From: Chromatiales bacterium
Lineage (GTDB): Bacteria > Pseudomonadota > Gammaproteobacteria > Steroidobacterales > GCA-2729495
DNA: 64,000 bases
Assembly: GCA_020351875.1 (NCBI GenBank)
Contig: CP070671.1
Coordinates: 2,553,913 to 2,617,912, forward strand
Direction: 5' to 3'
Within the stretch, counting starts at the first letter, position 1. Each line of letters opens with the position of its first letter. The notes beneath the pieces are model-generated. The model saw only the letters and a program-made list of their open reading frames with translations. It did no database searches and was not told where the DNA came from. The position numbers and the translations under genes were made by a program. Positions 57,631 through 64,000 of the stretch are shown one piece after another.

Positions 57631-57651
57631 TTCTCCCGCGACGCGGCGCGG
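57631..57651 (-). promoter_or_regulatory. Hairpin that can hide the btuB ribosome site
   Basis: On the minus strand, CCGCG (57651-57647) can pair with CGCGG (57640-57636). The second arm overlaps the Shine-Dalgarno GGGAGAA (57637-57631) that lies 7 nt before the btuB ATG. This fits a riboswitch expression platform acting on translation; pairing with the aptamer has not been modelled. Confidence 0.5.
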
Positions 57652-57721
57652 TTAATCCCCGATCATCGAGAGAGGAGGAAAATGCACAGTTGGAGACAGC
57701 AACTGAGCGAGTACCCTCCGC

Positions 57722-57957
57722 ACTCTCGTCCCTGCACCAGGCCGGTCTCCGGGCTGACGAGCGGACGCATGGCGCCCGGCCGACTCACCTTCCCGCGCGT
57801 CAGCGCAGTGGCTGCGCATCCTTGACGGATACGCTGAGTCGGTTTGACTCGATCACCGTTGCGGGGGCAGCGCCGGAATCCGCGAACCGAGACGGTTCAG
57901 CAACACCGGCTTCCCGTTATTCCGGCCTGACGGCCGGAAGCACCTGGCGAGCAGGCA
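57722..57957 (-). ncRNA. Cobalamin (adenosylcobalamin) riboswitch
   Basis: The leader of btuB contains all hallmark B12 aptamer segments in order on the minus strand. These are GGAATAACGGGAAGCCGGTG at 57923-57904, GCTGCCCCCGCAACGGT at 57871-57855, the B12-box AGCCACTG at 57813-57806, and GTCAGCCCGGAGACCGGC at 57758-57741. When B12 is bound, such RNAs turn the downstream gene off. The boundaries are approximate. The controlled genes should be btuB and the adenosyltransferase. Confidence 0.96.
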
Positions 57958-57982
57958 CTCTAATCGGCGGCGCGGCGAGGGG

Positions 57983-58786
57983 TCAAGGTTGGGGCGCGAC
58001 CGGAAACAGCACCGTCTGGCCACCGTGGTCGACGCAGGCGAAAGGTGTCTGGTAAAGCGATTCGAGGCGGTCCGTGGTCAGCAACTCGTCGGCCGGCCCA
58101 TAAGCCCAGCGGCCGTCGCCATGCAGCAGCAACGCGTGGCTCGCATAGCGTGACGCGAGCATCGGGTCGTGGAGGCTTGCAACGACAGCCTTGCCGGCGT
58201 CGCACAGCCGGGCCAGGCAGTCCAGGACCATGAAGCGGTGCTGGGGGTCGAGGTGATTCAGCGGTTCGTCCAGCAGCAACAGTTGTGGGTCCTGGGTCAG
58301 CAGCGTGGCCATGGCCAGGCGGCGTCTTTCACCGCCAGACAGGCTCACCGCGGCGCGTTGCTCCAGGCCCTGCAGATCCACCGCTCGCAGGGCGGTGCGC
58401 GCTGCCTCGATGTCGGCGGGTGACTCCCAGTGCCAGAGTCCGGTTTGCGCATGCCGGCCGAGAAGGGCCGTCTCCAGCAGGGTGGTCGGGAACGGGTCCG
58501 ACTGGTGCTGCAGCATCATGCCCAGCTCGCGGGCGACCCGGCTCCGCGGCAGCGCGGCCAACTCGGTGCCCCCGAGGCTCACGCGGCCGGCGCTGGCCGG
58601 GCGCAGACCCGCCAGCGTGAGCAGGGTCAGCGTCTTGCCGACCCCGTTGGGCCCCAGCATGGCGATGAAGCTGCCCGGCTCGACCGTCAGCGACAGGCTG
58701 TGCACCAGCCGGCGGCCGGCCACGGCCACGTCGAGCTCTGTGCAGCTCAGTGGCTTCGTCGGCGCGTCGCGCTGGCCCGGACTCAT
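57983..58786 (-). CDS. btuD: BtuD/FecE-type ABC transporter ATPase
   Basis: ATP-binding subunit of an iron-siderophore/cobalamin type importer. 267 residues from the ATG at 58786. Walker A MLGPNGVGKTLTLLTLAG, the signature LSGGERRRLAMATLL, Walker B LLLLDEPLNHLDP and the switch His in VVASLHDP are all present. It lies just before the cobalamin riboswitch on the same strand, so a B12 role (BtuD) is likely. The BtuC permease that it needs is not encoded in the window. Confidence 0.85.
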   Translation of the reverse strand: MSPGQRDAPTKPLSCTELDVAVAGRRLVHSLSLTVEPGSFIAMLGPNGVGKTLTLLTLAGLRPASAGRVSLGGTELAALPRSRVARELGMMLQHQSDPFPTTLLETALLGRHAQTGLWHWESPADIEAARTALRAVDLQGLEQRAAVSLSGGERRRLAMATLLTQDPQLLLLDEPLNHLDPQHRFMVLDCLARLCDAGKAVVASLHDPMLASRYASHALLLHGDGRWAYGPADELLTTDRLESLYQTPFACVDHGGQTVLFPVAPQP

Positions 58787-58829
58787 GGTTGCAGCATAAC
58801 GGCTGGGGGGTCCGGCGTTTCCTGCAGGC

Positions 58830-58857
58830 AAAAAAAACCCCGCTAGGGAGGCGGGGT
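58830..58857 (-). terminator. Intrinsic terminator of the sigma-54-dependent small RNA
   Basis: Read on the minus strand, GCGGGG-compatible arms CCCCGC (58856-58851) and GCGGGG (58843-58838) enclose the loop CTCCCTA, followed by eight T (58837-58830). It is a textbook Rho-independent terminator for a minus-strand transcript and lies 43 nt before btuD. Confidence 0.92.
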
Positions 58858-59055
58858 GTACGGGTTATTGTTGTTGTCGCGAATTCGGTTACTTGGTCAA
58901 CAGCGAGGCTGTGGTGGCTTATCGTTGTTGTTGTCGCTCGTGCCTCTACTTCTTCTTATAATTTTTCTTCTTGTTGTTGTTGGCGTCTTCTGGCTTCGAT
59001 GTCTGGTGAACAGATGTCGAATTGCCACTGTTGCCGGTAACCTTTTTTGTGCGCG
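58830..59055 (-). ncRNA. Candidate CrcZ-like small RNA (Hfq/Crc titration RNA)
   Basis: A transcript of about 225 nt can be drawn from the sigma-54 start near 59055 to the terminator ending at 58830. It contains repeated A-rich CA tracts: CAACAACAACAAGAAGAA (58983-58966), GACAACAACAACGATAA (58935-58919) and GACAACAACAATAA (58878-58865). There is also an AAAAAA stretch and AAGAAGAAG near 58950. A small hairpin ACAGC-CTC-GCTGT sits between the last two tracts. Tracts of the type AAnAAnAA are the Hfq/Crc binding motifs of Pseudomonas CrcZ and CrcY, which are also RpoN-dependent and intrinsically terminated. The only ORF inside (GTG, 40 residues, very basic) has no ribosome site. Homology to CrcZ is inferred from architecture only. 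Confidence 0.7.
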
Positions 59056-59064
59056 ATATAAATT

Positions 59065-59082
59065 AAGCAAGAGCCGTGCCAA
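59065..59082 (-). promoter_or_regulatory. Sigma-54 (RpoN) promoter
   Basis: On the minus strand the sequence TTGGCACGGCTCTTGCTT matches the sigma-54 consensus TGGCACG-N4-TTGC at every conserved position. GG (59080-59079) and GC (59068-59067) are separated by exactly 10 nt. Transcription would start near 59055. I could not see a CbrB- or NtrC-type enhancer palindrome in the 250 nt upstream. Confidence 0.88.
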
Positions 59083-59338
59083 CAGCGAAAAATCGTTGAC
59101 GTTTTAGTCACTTGACTGATCCTGATCGAGCGCTTTCCGCGCGAGGGCCGCCCATGTGTAATGGATGTCGACACCCCCTGGCTGCCTTTCGCAGTGAAAA
59201 AACCGCGTCAGAGTGCTGATCGGGCGGCGAAAAGGGCCGGCGCCGCGCGGCTCCACGCCTCCCCTCCGGCCGGTGCGGAGCCCCCGGACCCGACTGGCAT
59301 AAACTGGCCAATTCCCGCAGAAACGAGCAGTTTCCCGA

Positions 59339-62212
59339 TCAGGGACTGTAAAACTTTCCAACGCCTGGCCCGGACATCAGCCCTGATCGGGTGTAGACCC
59401 GGCCGTTGATCACGGTCATTTCCACGTTCGCTGCATCGTCGATGTCTTTCAGCGGGTCGCCCCTCACGAGCACCAGGTCCGCCAGCAGTCCCGGCCTGAT
59501 GGCGCCCACGGCGTCGCCGGCACCGATGGCCTCCGCCGCATCCAGGGTGGCCATGCGCAGCACCTGGAAGGGCTGCAGGCCCGTCTGGCGCAGCAACCGC
59601 AGTTCCGCATGCAAGCCCAGTCCGGCGGGCACCGACGGTGCGCCGCTGCCCGCGACGATGCGGGCCCCGCGGCCGACGGCCCGGAACAGGCTCTGCCCCG
59701 CGGTGCGCGCCTCGGCCCGCAACGCGGTGCTGAACGCGTTGGCCTGGGCTTGCCAGCTTTGCCGGTACCAGCCCAGCTCGCCCGGCCGCAGCAGCGCCTC
59801 GACCCGTGAGTCCATGGTCAGGTCGCTGCCGGCCAGCAGGCCGGGCAGGCCAATGGCGCTCAGCGTGGACACGCTGGTCAGGCCTGCCGCACCGGCGACT
59901 TCGATCACGTCGCCGTAGACGAAGCGATTGGCCGCGTCCGGGTAGCCGATGGTCTCGCCGATGGGCCCGCGGAGCGGGATTTCGCGAGCGCCCAGCAGTG
60001 ACCCCGGGAAGGGGTCAACGGCGATGGTATTCAGGCCTTCGACGCCGGCGCGCTGGATGGTTTCGGCGCGTTCGGCGCCGCCCTGGTCGGCACACACCGC
60101 GATGGCGACCGCCGCCAGTCGTTGCGTGGTGGTCAATGCGTTGGGTGCGGTGCAAGCTGACATGACCGGGAACAGCCGCGGCCCGGGTCGTTGCCCGCTG
60201 GCCCAGCTCTCCCGCCGCTCGATGCTCGTCGCCGGATCACGCGCAAACTCGCGCACGCCCGTCACGCCCCAGGCGAGCCAGGCCCGGCCCGCCAGCTGGC
60301 TGCGCGGGCGTCGCGGTTGCACGGCCAGGTCCAGCAGCCCGGGCAACACGGTCAGGTCACGGGCGTCCAGCAGTTCGCCGGGCGGCGGGTCGCGCCAGGG
60401 CCCGATGGCTTCGATACGGTTACCGACGATCACGATATCCTGGGCGAATTCGTAGTCCGGGCCCAGGCCGTCGAATAGCCGCCCGGTGCGAATCACCAGG
60501 CGGCGTTCTGCGGGTGGCTGGGCGGCGCGCCAGGTCAGCGCGACGGGCATCGGCCGCACGTCGCCGCCGTCAGCCGACCAGGTCATCGGCCCCGATGGTC
60601 CCAGCCAGGCGAGCAACTTGCCGCCGTCGATCCACTGCGGGCGCGCGGCATGAGCTTCCGCGACGGTGACCGCCTCCTGCAGCCGCTCAGCGCCCACAAC
60701 CCGCGCCACGGTCAGCCGACCCCCGGCGAGCGTCGCGACATGGGCGCCGACAGGAGAGACATACTCGGCCACCGGTCCTGATGTGATGGGGAGCGCCGCG
60801 GGGGTGGCGTCTTCGTTGAAGGCCAGCCGACCGCCCTGGGCAAACTGCACCGTTAACGTGCCGTCGGGCAGCCATTGTGGCCGGGCCGTGTCGGGCAGAC
60901 CCCGGGCCAGCGTCCGCGCTTCTGCCGACGTGATGTCGATGATTTTCAGGCTCAAGTTGCGGGCGTCGGGATGCGGCTCGGCGAGGTACGCAATGGCACC
61001 GCTATCCGGTCGCCATGCAGGGTAGAACGCTGCGCCGGGCTCCGTTGTCAGCGCACGCAGGGCGCCATCGTCCAGCCGCGCCAGCCACACCTGGAAGCCG
61101 TCGCCGCGATCCGACACGAAAGCGAGGTGCGAGCCGTTCGGTGCCCCGGTGAGTTGCGTGTCCACGAAAGGTGCGGTGGTGAGTTTGCGCACCACGCTGC
61201 CGGAAGCGTCGAGTTCCCAGAGATCACCCAGCGCGGTGACGAAACGCCGGTCGCCAGCCTGCGCCATGCCGGTGATGCCGCGCACGGGCCTGGCTTCGGC
61301 GGTGGGGATGTTCGCTGCGCCCGCGGCGACCCTCGCCCTGGGCACGGCAAGACGTGCCTGGAAGGGCATGTCCGTGCCGTGAAAATCGTCGAAACGACGC
61401 CGACGAATGCGGCCGTCAGCCGCATAGATGAACTGTTGCGTGTCCAGCCAAAGCGCGGGGGAGGTGAGCACATTTTCGCCGCGCGTCAGGGGTTTCACGA
61501 CGGGCGGGTCCGACAGGATCGCGATGCGCAACTCACTGACGCCCGGCGTTCGCTGCACGAAAGTCAGCAAGCTGCCGTCGGGTCGCCAGGACGGGACGTG
61601 CAGCCGGCCCCGGCTGGTCACGACGCGTTCGGACCGGCCATCCTCGCCGACGATATACAGCGCATCCCCGTCGCCGACAGCAGAGACGTACGCGAGCAGT
61701 TCGCCGGACGCGGAATAGGCGGGTTCCCGTTCGTCGCCCGTGGAGAAACTGCGCTGGCGCAGGTCCAGGGAGTCCGGTTCGAGCTCCCAGATGCTCAGGT
61801 CACCGCCGCGATTCGATACGAAAGCGACGCGGCGGCCGTCCGGGTGCCAGACTGCACTGTGATGGTCGTAAGCGCCAAACGTGAGCTGCTGCGGTGTGCC
61901 GCCGTCCGCATCCACGGCCCACAACTGGCGGCGCCCCGGCACGCCGGCATCGAACACGATGCGCTCGCCGTCCGGCGACAGGGCCGGCCGCCGGGCGAGC
62001 AGCTGTGGTTCGGTCAGCGACCGCGCGTTGCCGTCGGCCCCGTTGATCATCCAGATCAGTCCGGCGAGGTCGAAACTGAGTCGGCTCGCGTCGGTGTTGG
62101 CCGACACGCGCATATCGGTGCCTTCCTGCAGCGTGACGACGGTTTGCGCCTGCGCCGCCAGGCTGAAGGCGAGGGCGCAGCCCGCGAGCAGTCGGTGAGG
62201 CTTGCGCTGCAC
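59339..62212 (-). CDS. TolB-like propeller plus degenerate amidohydrolase protein, exported
   Basis: 957 residues from a GTG at 62212, two bases after the upstream gene's stop. Signal peptide ([16 protein letters not shown]). The first part is a PD40/TolB-type beta-propeller with repeats such as [30 protein letters not shown] and [16 protein letters not shown]. The C-terminal third (from about 570) follows the amidohydrolase plan ([20 protein letters not shown], ending [15 protein letters not shown]). The metal motif HxH expected after VLPGLLD is LAVQPR (about 624-629), and the usual GTD near 850 is GSG. The hydrolase is probably inactive or altered. The neighbour is a gamma-glutamyltransferase. 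Confidence 0.85.
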   Translation of the reverse strand: MQRKPHRLLAGCALAFSLAAQAQTVVTLQEGTDMRVSANTDASRLSFDLAGLIWMINGADGNARSLTEPQLLARRPALSPDGERIVFDAGVPGRRQLWAVDADGGTPQQLTFGAYDHHSAVWHPDGRRVAFVSNRGGDLSIWELEPDSLDLRQRSFSTGDEREPAYSASGELLAYVSAVGDGDALYIVGEDGRSERVVTSRGRLHVPSWRPDGSLLTFVQRTPGVSELRIAILSDPPVVKPLTRGENVLTSPALWLDTQQFIYAADGRIRRRRFDDFHGTDMPFQARLAVPRARVAAGAANIPTAEARPVRGITGMAQAGDRRFVTALGDLWELDASGSVVRKLTTAPFVDTQLTGAPNGSHLAFVSDRGDGFQVWLARLDDGALRALTTEPGAAFYPAWRPDSGAIAYLAEPHPDARNLSLKIIDITSAEARTLARGLPDTARPQWLPDGTLTVQFAQGGRLAFNEDATPAALPITSGPVAEYVSPVGAHVATLAGGRLTVARVVGAERLQEAVTVAEAHAARPQWIDGGKLLAWLGPSGPMTWSADGGDVRPMPVALTWRAAQPPAERRLVIRTGRLFDGLGPDYEFAQDIVIVGNRIEAIGPWRDPPPGELLDARDLTVLPGLLDLAVQPRRPRSQLAGRAWLAWGVTGVREFARDPATSIERRESWASGQRPGPRLFPVMSACTAPNALTTTQRLAAVAIAVCADQGGAERAETIQRAGVEGLNTIAVDPFPGSLLGAREIPLRGPIGETIGYPDAANRFVYGDVIEVAGAAGLTSVSTLSAIGLPGLLAGSDLTMDSRVEALLRPGELGWYRQSWQAQANAFSTALRAEARTAGQSLFRAVGRGARIVAGSGAPSVPAGLGLHAELRLLRQTGLQPFQVLRMATLDAAEAIGAGDAVGAIRPGLLADLVLVRGDPLKDIDDAANVEMTVINGRVYTRSGLMSGPGVGKFYSP

Positions 62213-62214
62213 TG

Positions 62215-63744
62215 TCAGTCTGTTGACGCCCAGGTCCCGCCGGTCCGGCGCGGATCGGCCGCCACTGCGAACCCGTTGCGGGGCGACCAGGAGACCGCGC
62301 CGACACCACCGAAGAACATGGACAGCCCGGGAAAGTGGCGCGTGGGCTGGTCCGTGCGGATATCCAGGCCCTCTTCGCAGGCCACGCGGTACGCGTCGTC
62401 GACGAATTCCACGTGCAAACGCGGGTGTCGAACCGCTTCGTCGAGCGGCATCGCGAGTTGCAGGTGATTGATGAGGGTCTGCAGTACCGCGGTGGTGATG
62501 CGGTCCGCGCCCGGCGAGCCGATTGCAATGACTTCTCCGTCGGCGCTGACGGCGGTAGTCGGAGTCATGTTCGATGGCAGCCGTCCGCCCGGGGATCCGG
62601 GTTCCAGGCCTCGCTTGTTCAGTTCGAGTTCGCCGAGGTTGTTGTTCAGCCAGATACCGGTCCCCGGCAGCATGTCGCCGGACCCGTAACCGGCTGACAT
62701 CGTGATGCTGCACGCCATTCCGTCGCTGTCTACCGCTGAACTGTGGCAGGTCGAGCCGGATTCGATGAGCGTTTCCAGGTCGCCGGCGCCTGCCGCCTCC
62801 AGCAGGTACCCCGCATCGGTCACGAGATCTTCGCTGAGATCCAGGCGCGCGCGCCGATAGCCCAGCGTGGCGCGTTGCACCGCGATTAGCCGGTCCAGGC
62901 TGTGCTGGTCCCATTGCTGCAGTGTCTCGCGACTCATCAGTTGCAGCATCGCGCTCAGTACGGCACCGCCAATGGCGGGTGGCGGGTTCGTGGCGATCTC
63001 CCAGCAACCGACGCGACTCACCAGGCTGTTGCGCTGCAGGACTTCGTAGGCCGACAGGTCCGTCTTGCTCAGGCGGCCGCCGTTCGCCTGCACGAAGTCG
63101 GCCATCGCCCGGCCGAGTTTGCCGGTGTAGAAATCTGCCGCGCCCTCGTTGGCGATGCGTTCCAGCGTGTCCGCCAGGTGCGGCACCACGATGTTTTCCC
63201 CGGCAGCCTTCAGCCGGCCGTCAGGGTGATGCAGGGCGGAGTAACCTTCGGCCGAGCGGCCGAAAATCGGTTGCCCCGAGTATTCGAGATAGTGGAAGGA
63301 CGCTGCCGGTAACGGAAACCCCTGCCGGGTGATGGCAACTGCCGGTTCGAACAGCACCCGCCACGGCACGTGGCCAAACTGGCGTGATGCCGCATCCAGT
63401 GCCGCAATGCCGCCGGGCACCGCGACGCTGTCGGGCCCGACGGTGGTGTCGATACCGCCGCCGTACTCCAGGTGCACGGTCACCGCCTGGCGCTCGTCCG
63501 GCGGTGGCTGTTCGCCCAGCCCCGGAACCGCGGCATAACCGTCCAGGGTCACCGGCGTGCGTCCGGGCGGGCGCACGGTAACGTAGCCGCCGCAACCCAG
63601 TGAGCACACCCCGGGTTCACTGTTGATCGACACCAAGGTGGCCGCGATTGCGGCATCCACGGCGTTGCCCCCGGCCAGCGCCATCTGCGCACCCGCATCG
63701 GCGGCAAGCTGGGAGCTGGAAGCGATTGCGATTCTGGTGGCCAT
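62215..63744 (-). CDS. ggt: Gamma-glutamyltransferase family protein
   Basis: N-terminal nucleophile hydrolase that cleaves gamma-glutamyl bonds such as that of glutathione. The 509 residues are shorter than E. coli Ggt (580). The family start [20 protein letters not shown] lacks the usual signal peptide. Autoprocessing and catalysis should use Thr332 in [13 protein letters not shown], where the second Thr of the usual TTH is Cys. The oxyanion region [16 protein letters not shown] is present. It sits upstream of, and is probably co-translated with, the exported amidohydrolase-like protein. A cytosolic location or an unrecognised export route is open. Confidence 0.85.
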   Translation of the reverse strand: MATRIAIASSSQLAADAGAQMALAGGNAVDAAIAATLVSINSEPGVCSLGCGGYVTVRPPGRTPVTLDGYAAVPGLGEQPPPDERQAVTVHLEYGGGIDTTVGPDSVAVPGGIAALDAASRQFGHVPWRVLFEPAVAITRQGFPLPAASFHYLEYSGQPIFGRSAEGYSALHHPDGRLKAAGENIVVPHLADTLERIANEGAADFYTGKLGRAMADFVQANGGRLSKTDLSAYEVLQRNSLVSRVGCWEIATNPPPAIGGAVLSAMLQLMSRETLQQWDQHSLDRLIAVQRATLGYRRARLDLSEDLVTDAGYLLEAAGAGDLETLIESGSTCHSSAVDSDGMACSITMSAGYGSGDMLPGTGIWLNNNLGELELNKRGLEPGSPGGRLPSNMTPTTAVSADGEVIAIGSPGADRITTAVLQTLINHLQLAMPLDEAVRHPRLHVEFVDDAYRVACEEGLDIRTDQPTRHFPGLSMFFGGVGAVSWSPRNGFAVAADPRRTGGTWASTD

Positions 63745-63824
63745 AACCGGGGCGCGATTGTAGCCGAGCCGCGGCGCGGGAACGTCGGCAAAACGCTGCC
63801 GGCTAAGTTACCTTATGCCGCGTT

Positions 63825-64000
63825 ATGGAACTCGACGAATTACGCCGGCGGCTGTCCGCCATCGACCGGCAGATCATCGACCTCGCGGCCGAGCGGCAGG
63901 TCGTGGTGGATCGCATCGGCGAGGTCAAACTTGCCACCGGCGTGGCCACCCGCGACTTCAGCCGCGAGAAGGAAGTGCTGGACGCGGCCAGGGCGCAGGC
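63825..64000 (+). CDS. Chorismate mutase domain protein, truncated by window end
   Basis: The first 58 residues read MELDELRRRLSAIDRQIIDL followed by AAERQVVVDRIGEVKLATG and DFSREKEVLDAAR. This is the start of an AroQ-type chorismate mutase helix bundle, with the active-site Arg (LRRRLSAID) and Lys (EVKLA) in place. It could be a stand-alone chorismate mutase or the N-terminal domain of PheA. The rest lies outside the window. Divergent from ggt. Confidence 0.88.
   Translation, partial: MELDELRRRLSAIDRQIIDLAAERQVVVDRIGEVKLATGVATRDFSREKEVLDAARAQ

Larger units (their letters stand above)
58787..59338. other. Intergenic region between btuD and the amidohydrolase-like gene
   Basis: The left part (58830-59082) holds the sigma-54 promoter, small RNA and terminator. 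The remaining 59083-59338 is non-coding in all frames as far as I can judge; it would contain the enhancer sites for the sigma-54 promoter. Plus-strand frames across 58850-59040 read as runs of Val, Cys and Leu produced by the GTT repeats and are not proteins. Confidence 0.6.

Noticed and set aside
58865-58985. GTTGTTGTT repeats as a possible CRISPR or microsatellite array
   Set aside because: Units are short, unevenly spaced, interrupted by unrelated sequence, and have no cas genes; better explained as CA tracts of an RNA.
58856-59107. Plus-strand frames reading as Val/Leu/Cys-rich hydrophobic peptides and a minus-strand basic 61-residue frame
   Set aside because: They are produced by the GTT/CAA repeats of the candidate small RNA; no ribosome site or family match, and the minus-strand frame starts upstream of the predicted transcript start.
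62213-63007. Extension of the amidohydrolase frame to 1222 residues
   Set aside because: The extra 265 codons lie inside the gamma-glutamyltransferase gene in another frame; the signal peptide at 62212 marks the real start.

Overview
The window is a 64 kb piece of a GC-rich (roughly 65%) gammaproteobacterial chromosome, densely packed with core genes. The gene order points to a lineage outside the enterics, near the Xanthomonadales/Chromatiales or Pseudomonas side. Markers are aroQ-accB-accC-prmA-dusB-fis-purHD, groESL with a perfect CIRCE operator, yggS-proC-yggT next to pilTU, gshB beside the pilGHIJ-chpA twitching cluster, and algH-ruvX-pyrB. No phage, insertion sequence, CRISPR array, rRNA or tRNA was recognised.

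Layout. 1-428 is a hairpin-rich non-coding edge with a perfect 25-bp inverted repeat. 429-9086 (minus) is the aroQ/acc/prmA/zinc-ribbon/dusB/fis/purH/purD chain. 9213-12357 (minus) is cutA-dsbD-tlpA, joined by ATGA overlaps; this DsbD carries two tandem N-terminal domains. 12459-14581 is groESL with a heat-shock promoter, CIRCE and terminator. 14589-28802 holds glnE, a zinc-finger protein, htpX, a lipoprotein deacylase-like protein, a frameshifted LysM lytic transglycosylase, an L,D-transpeptidase, ppnN, small ORFs and htpG. 28813-33798 has small proteins, PEBP, an alpha/beta hydrolase, TerB, DUF4426, a yggU remnant, yggT, proC and yggS. 33901-37222 has three tandem PilT/PilU retraction ATPases. 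37239-42131 (minus) holds gshB, tonB, algH, ruvX, pyrB and a PyrK-like protein. 42427-51866 is the Pil-Chp chemosensory system. 51880-54157 has rsmE, ampD and ampE. 54154-58786 is a vitamin B12 uptake and activation locus with a clear cobalamin riboswitch. 59339-63744 is a gamma-glutamyltransferase with an amidohydrolase-like beta-propeller protein. A chorismate mutase runs off the end.

How it fits together. Two threads dominate: type IV pilus twitching (motors plus chemosensory control) and envelope/protein quality control. groES, htpX and htpG each sit behind a CTTGAAA box with a 13-14 nt spacer and a CCC-type -10, so they look like one RpoH regulon. B12 uptake (receptor, binding protein, ATPase) and adenosylation are grouped, but no permease gene is present in the window.

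The most unusual element is at 58830-59082 (minus): an exact sigma-54 promoter followed by about 225 nt with no convincing ORF, several CAACAACAA tracts and a strong intrinsic terminator. This is the architecture of the CrcZ/CrcY RNAs that titrate Hfq/Crc in catabolite repression, and is my best candidate for an undescribed regulatory RNA here.
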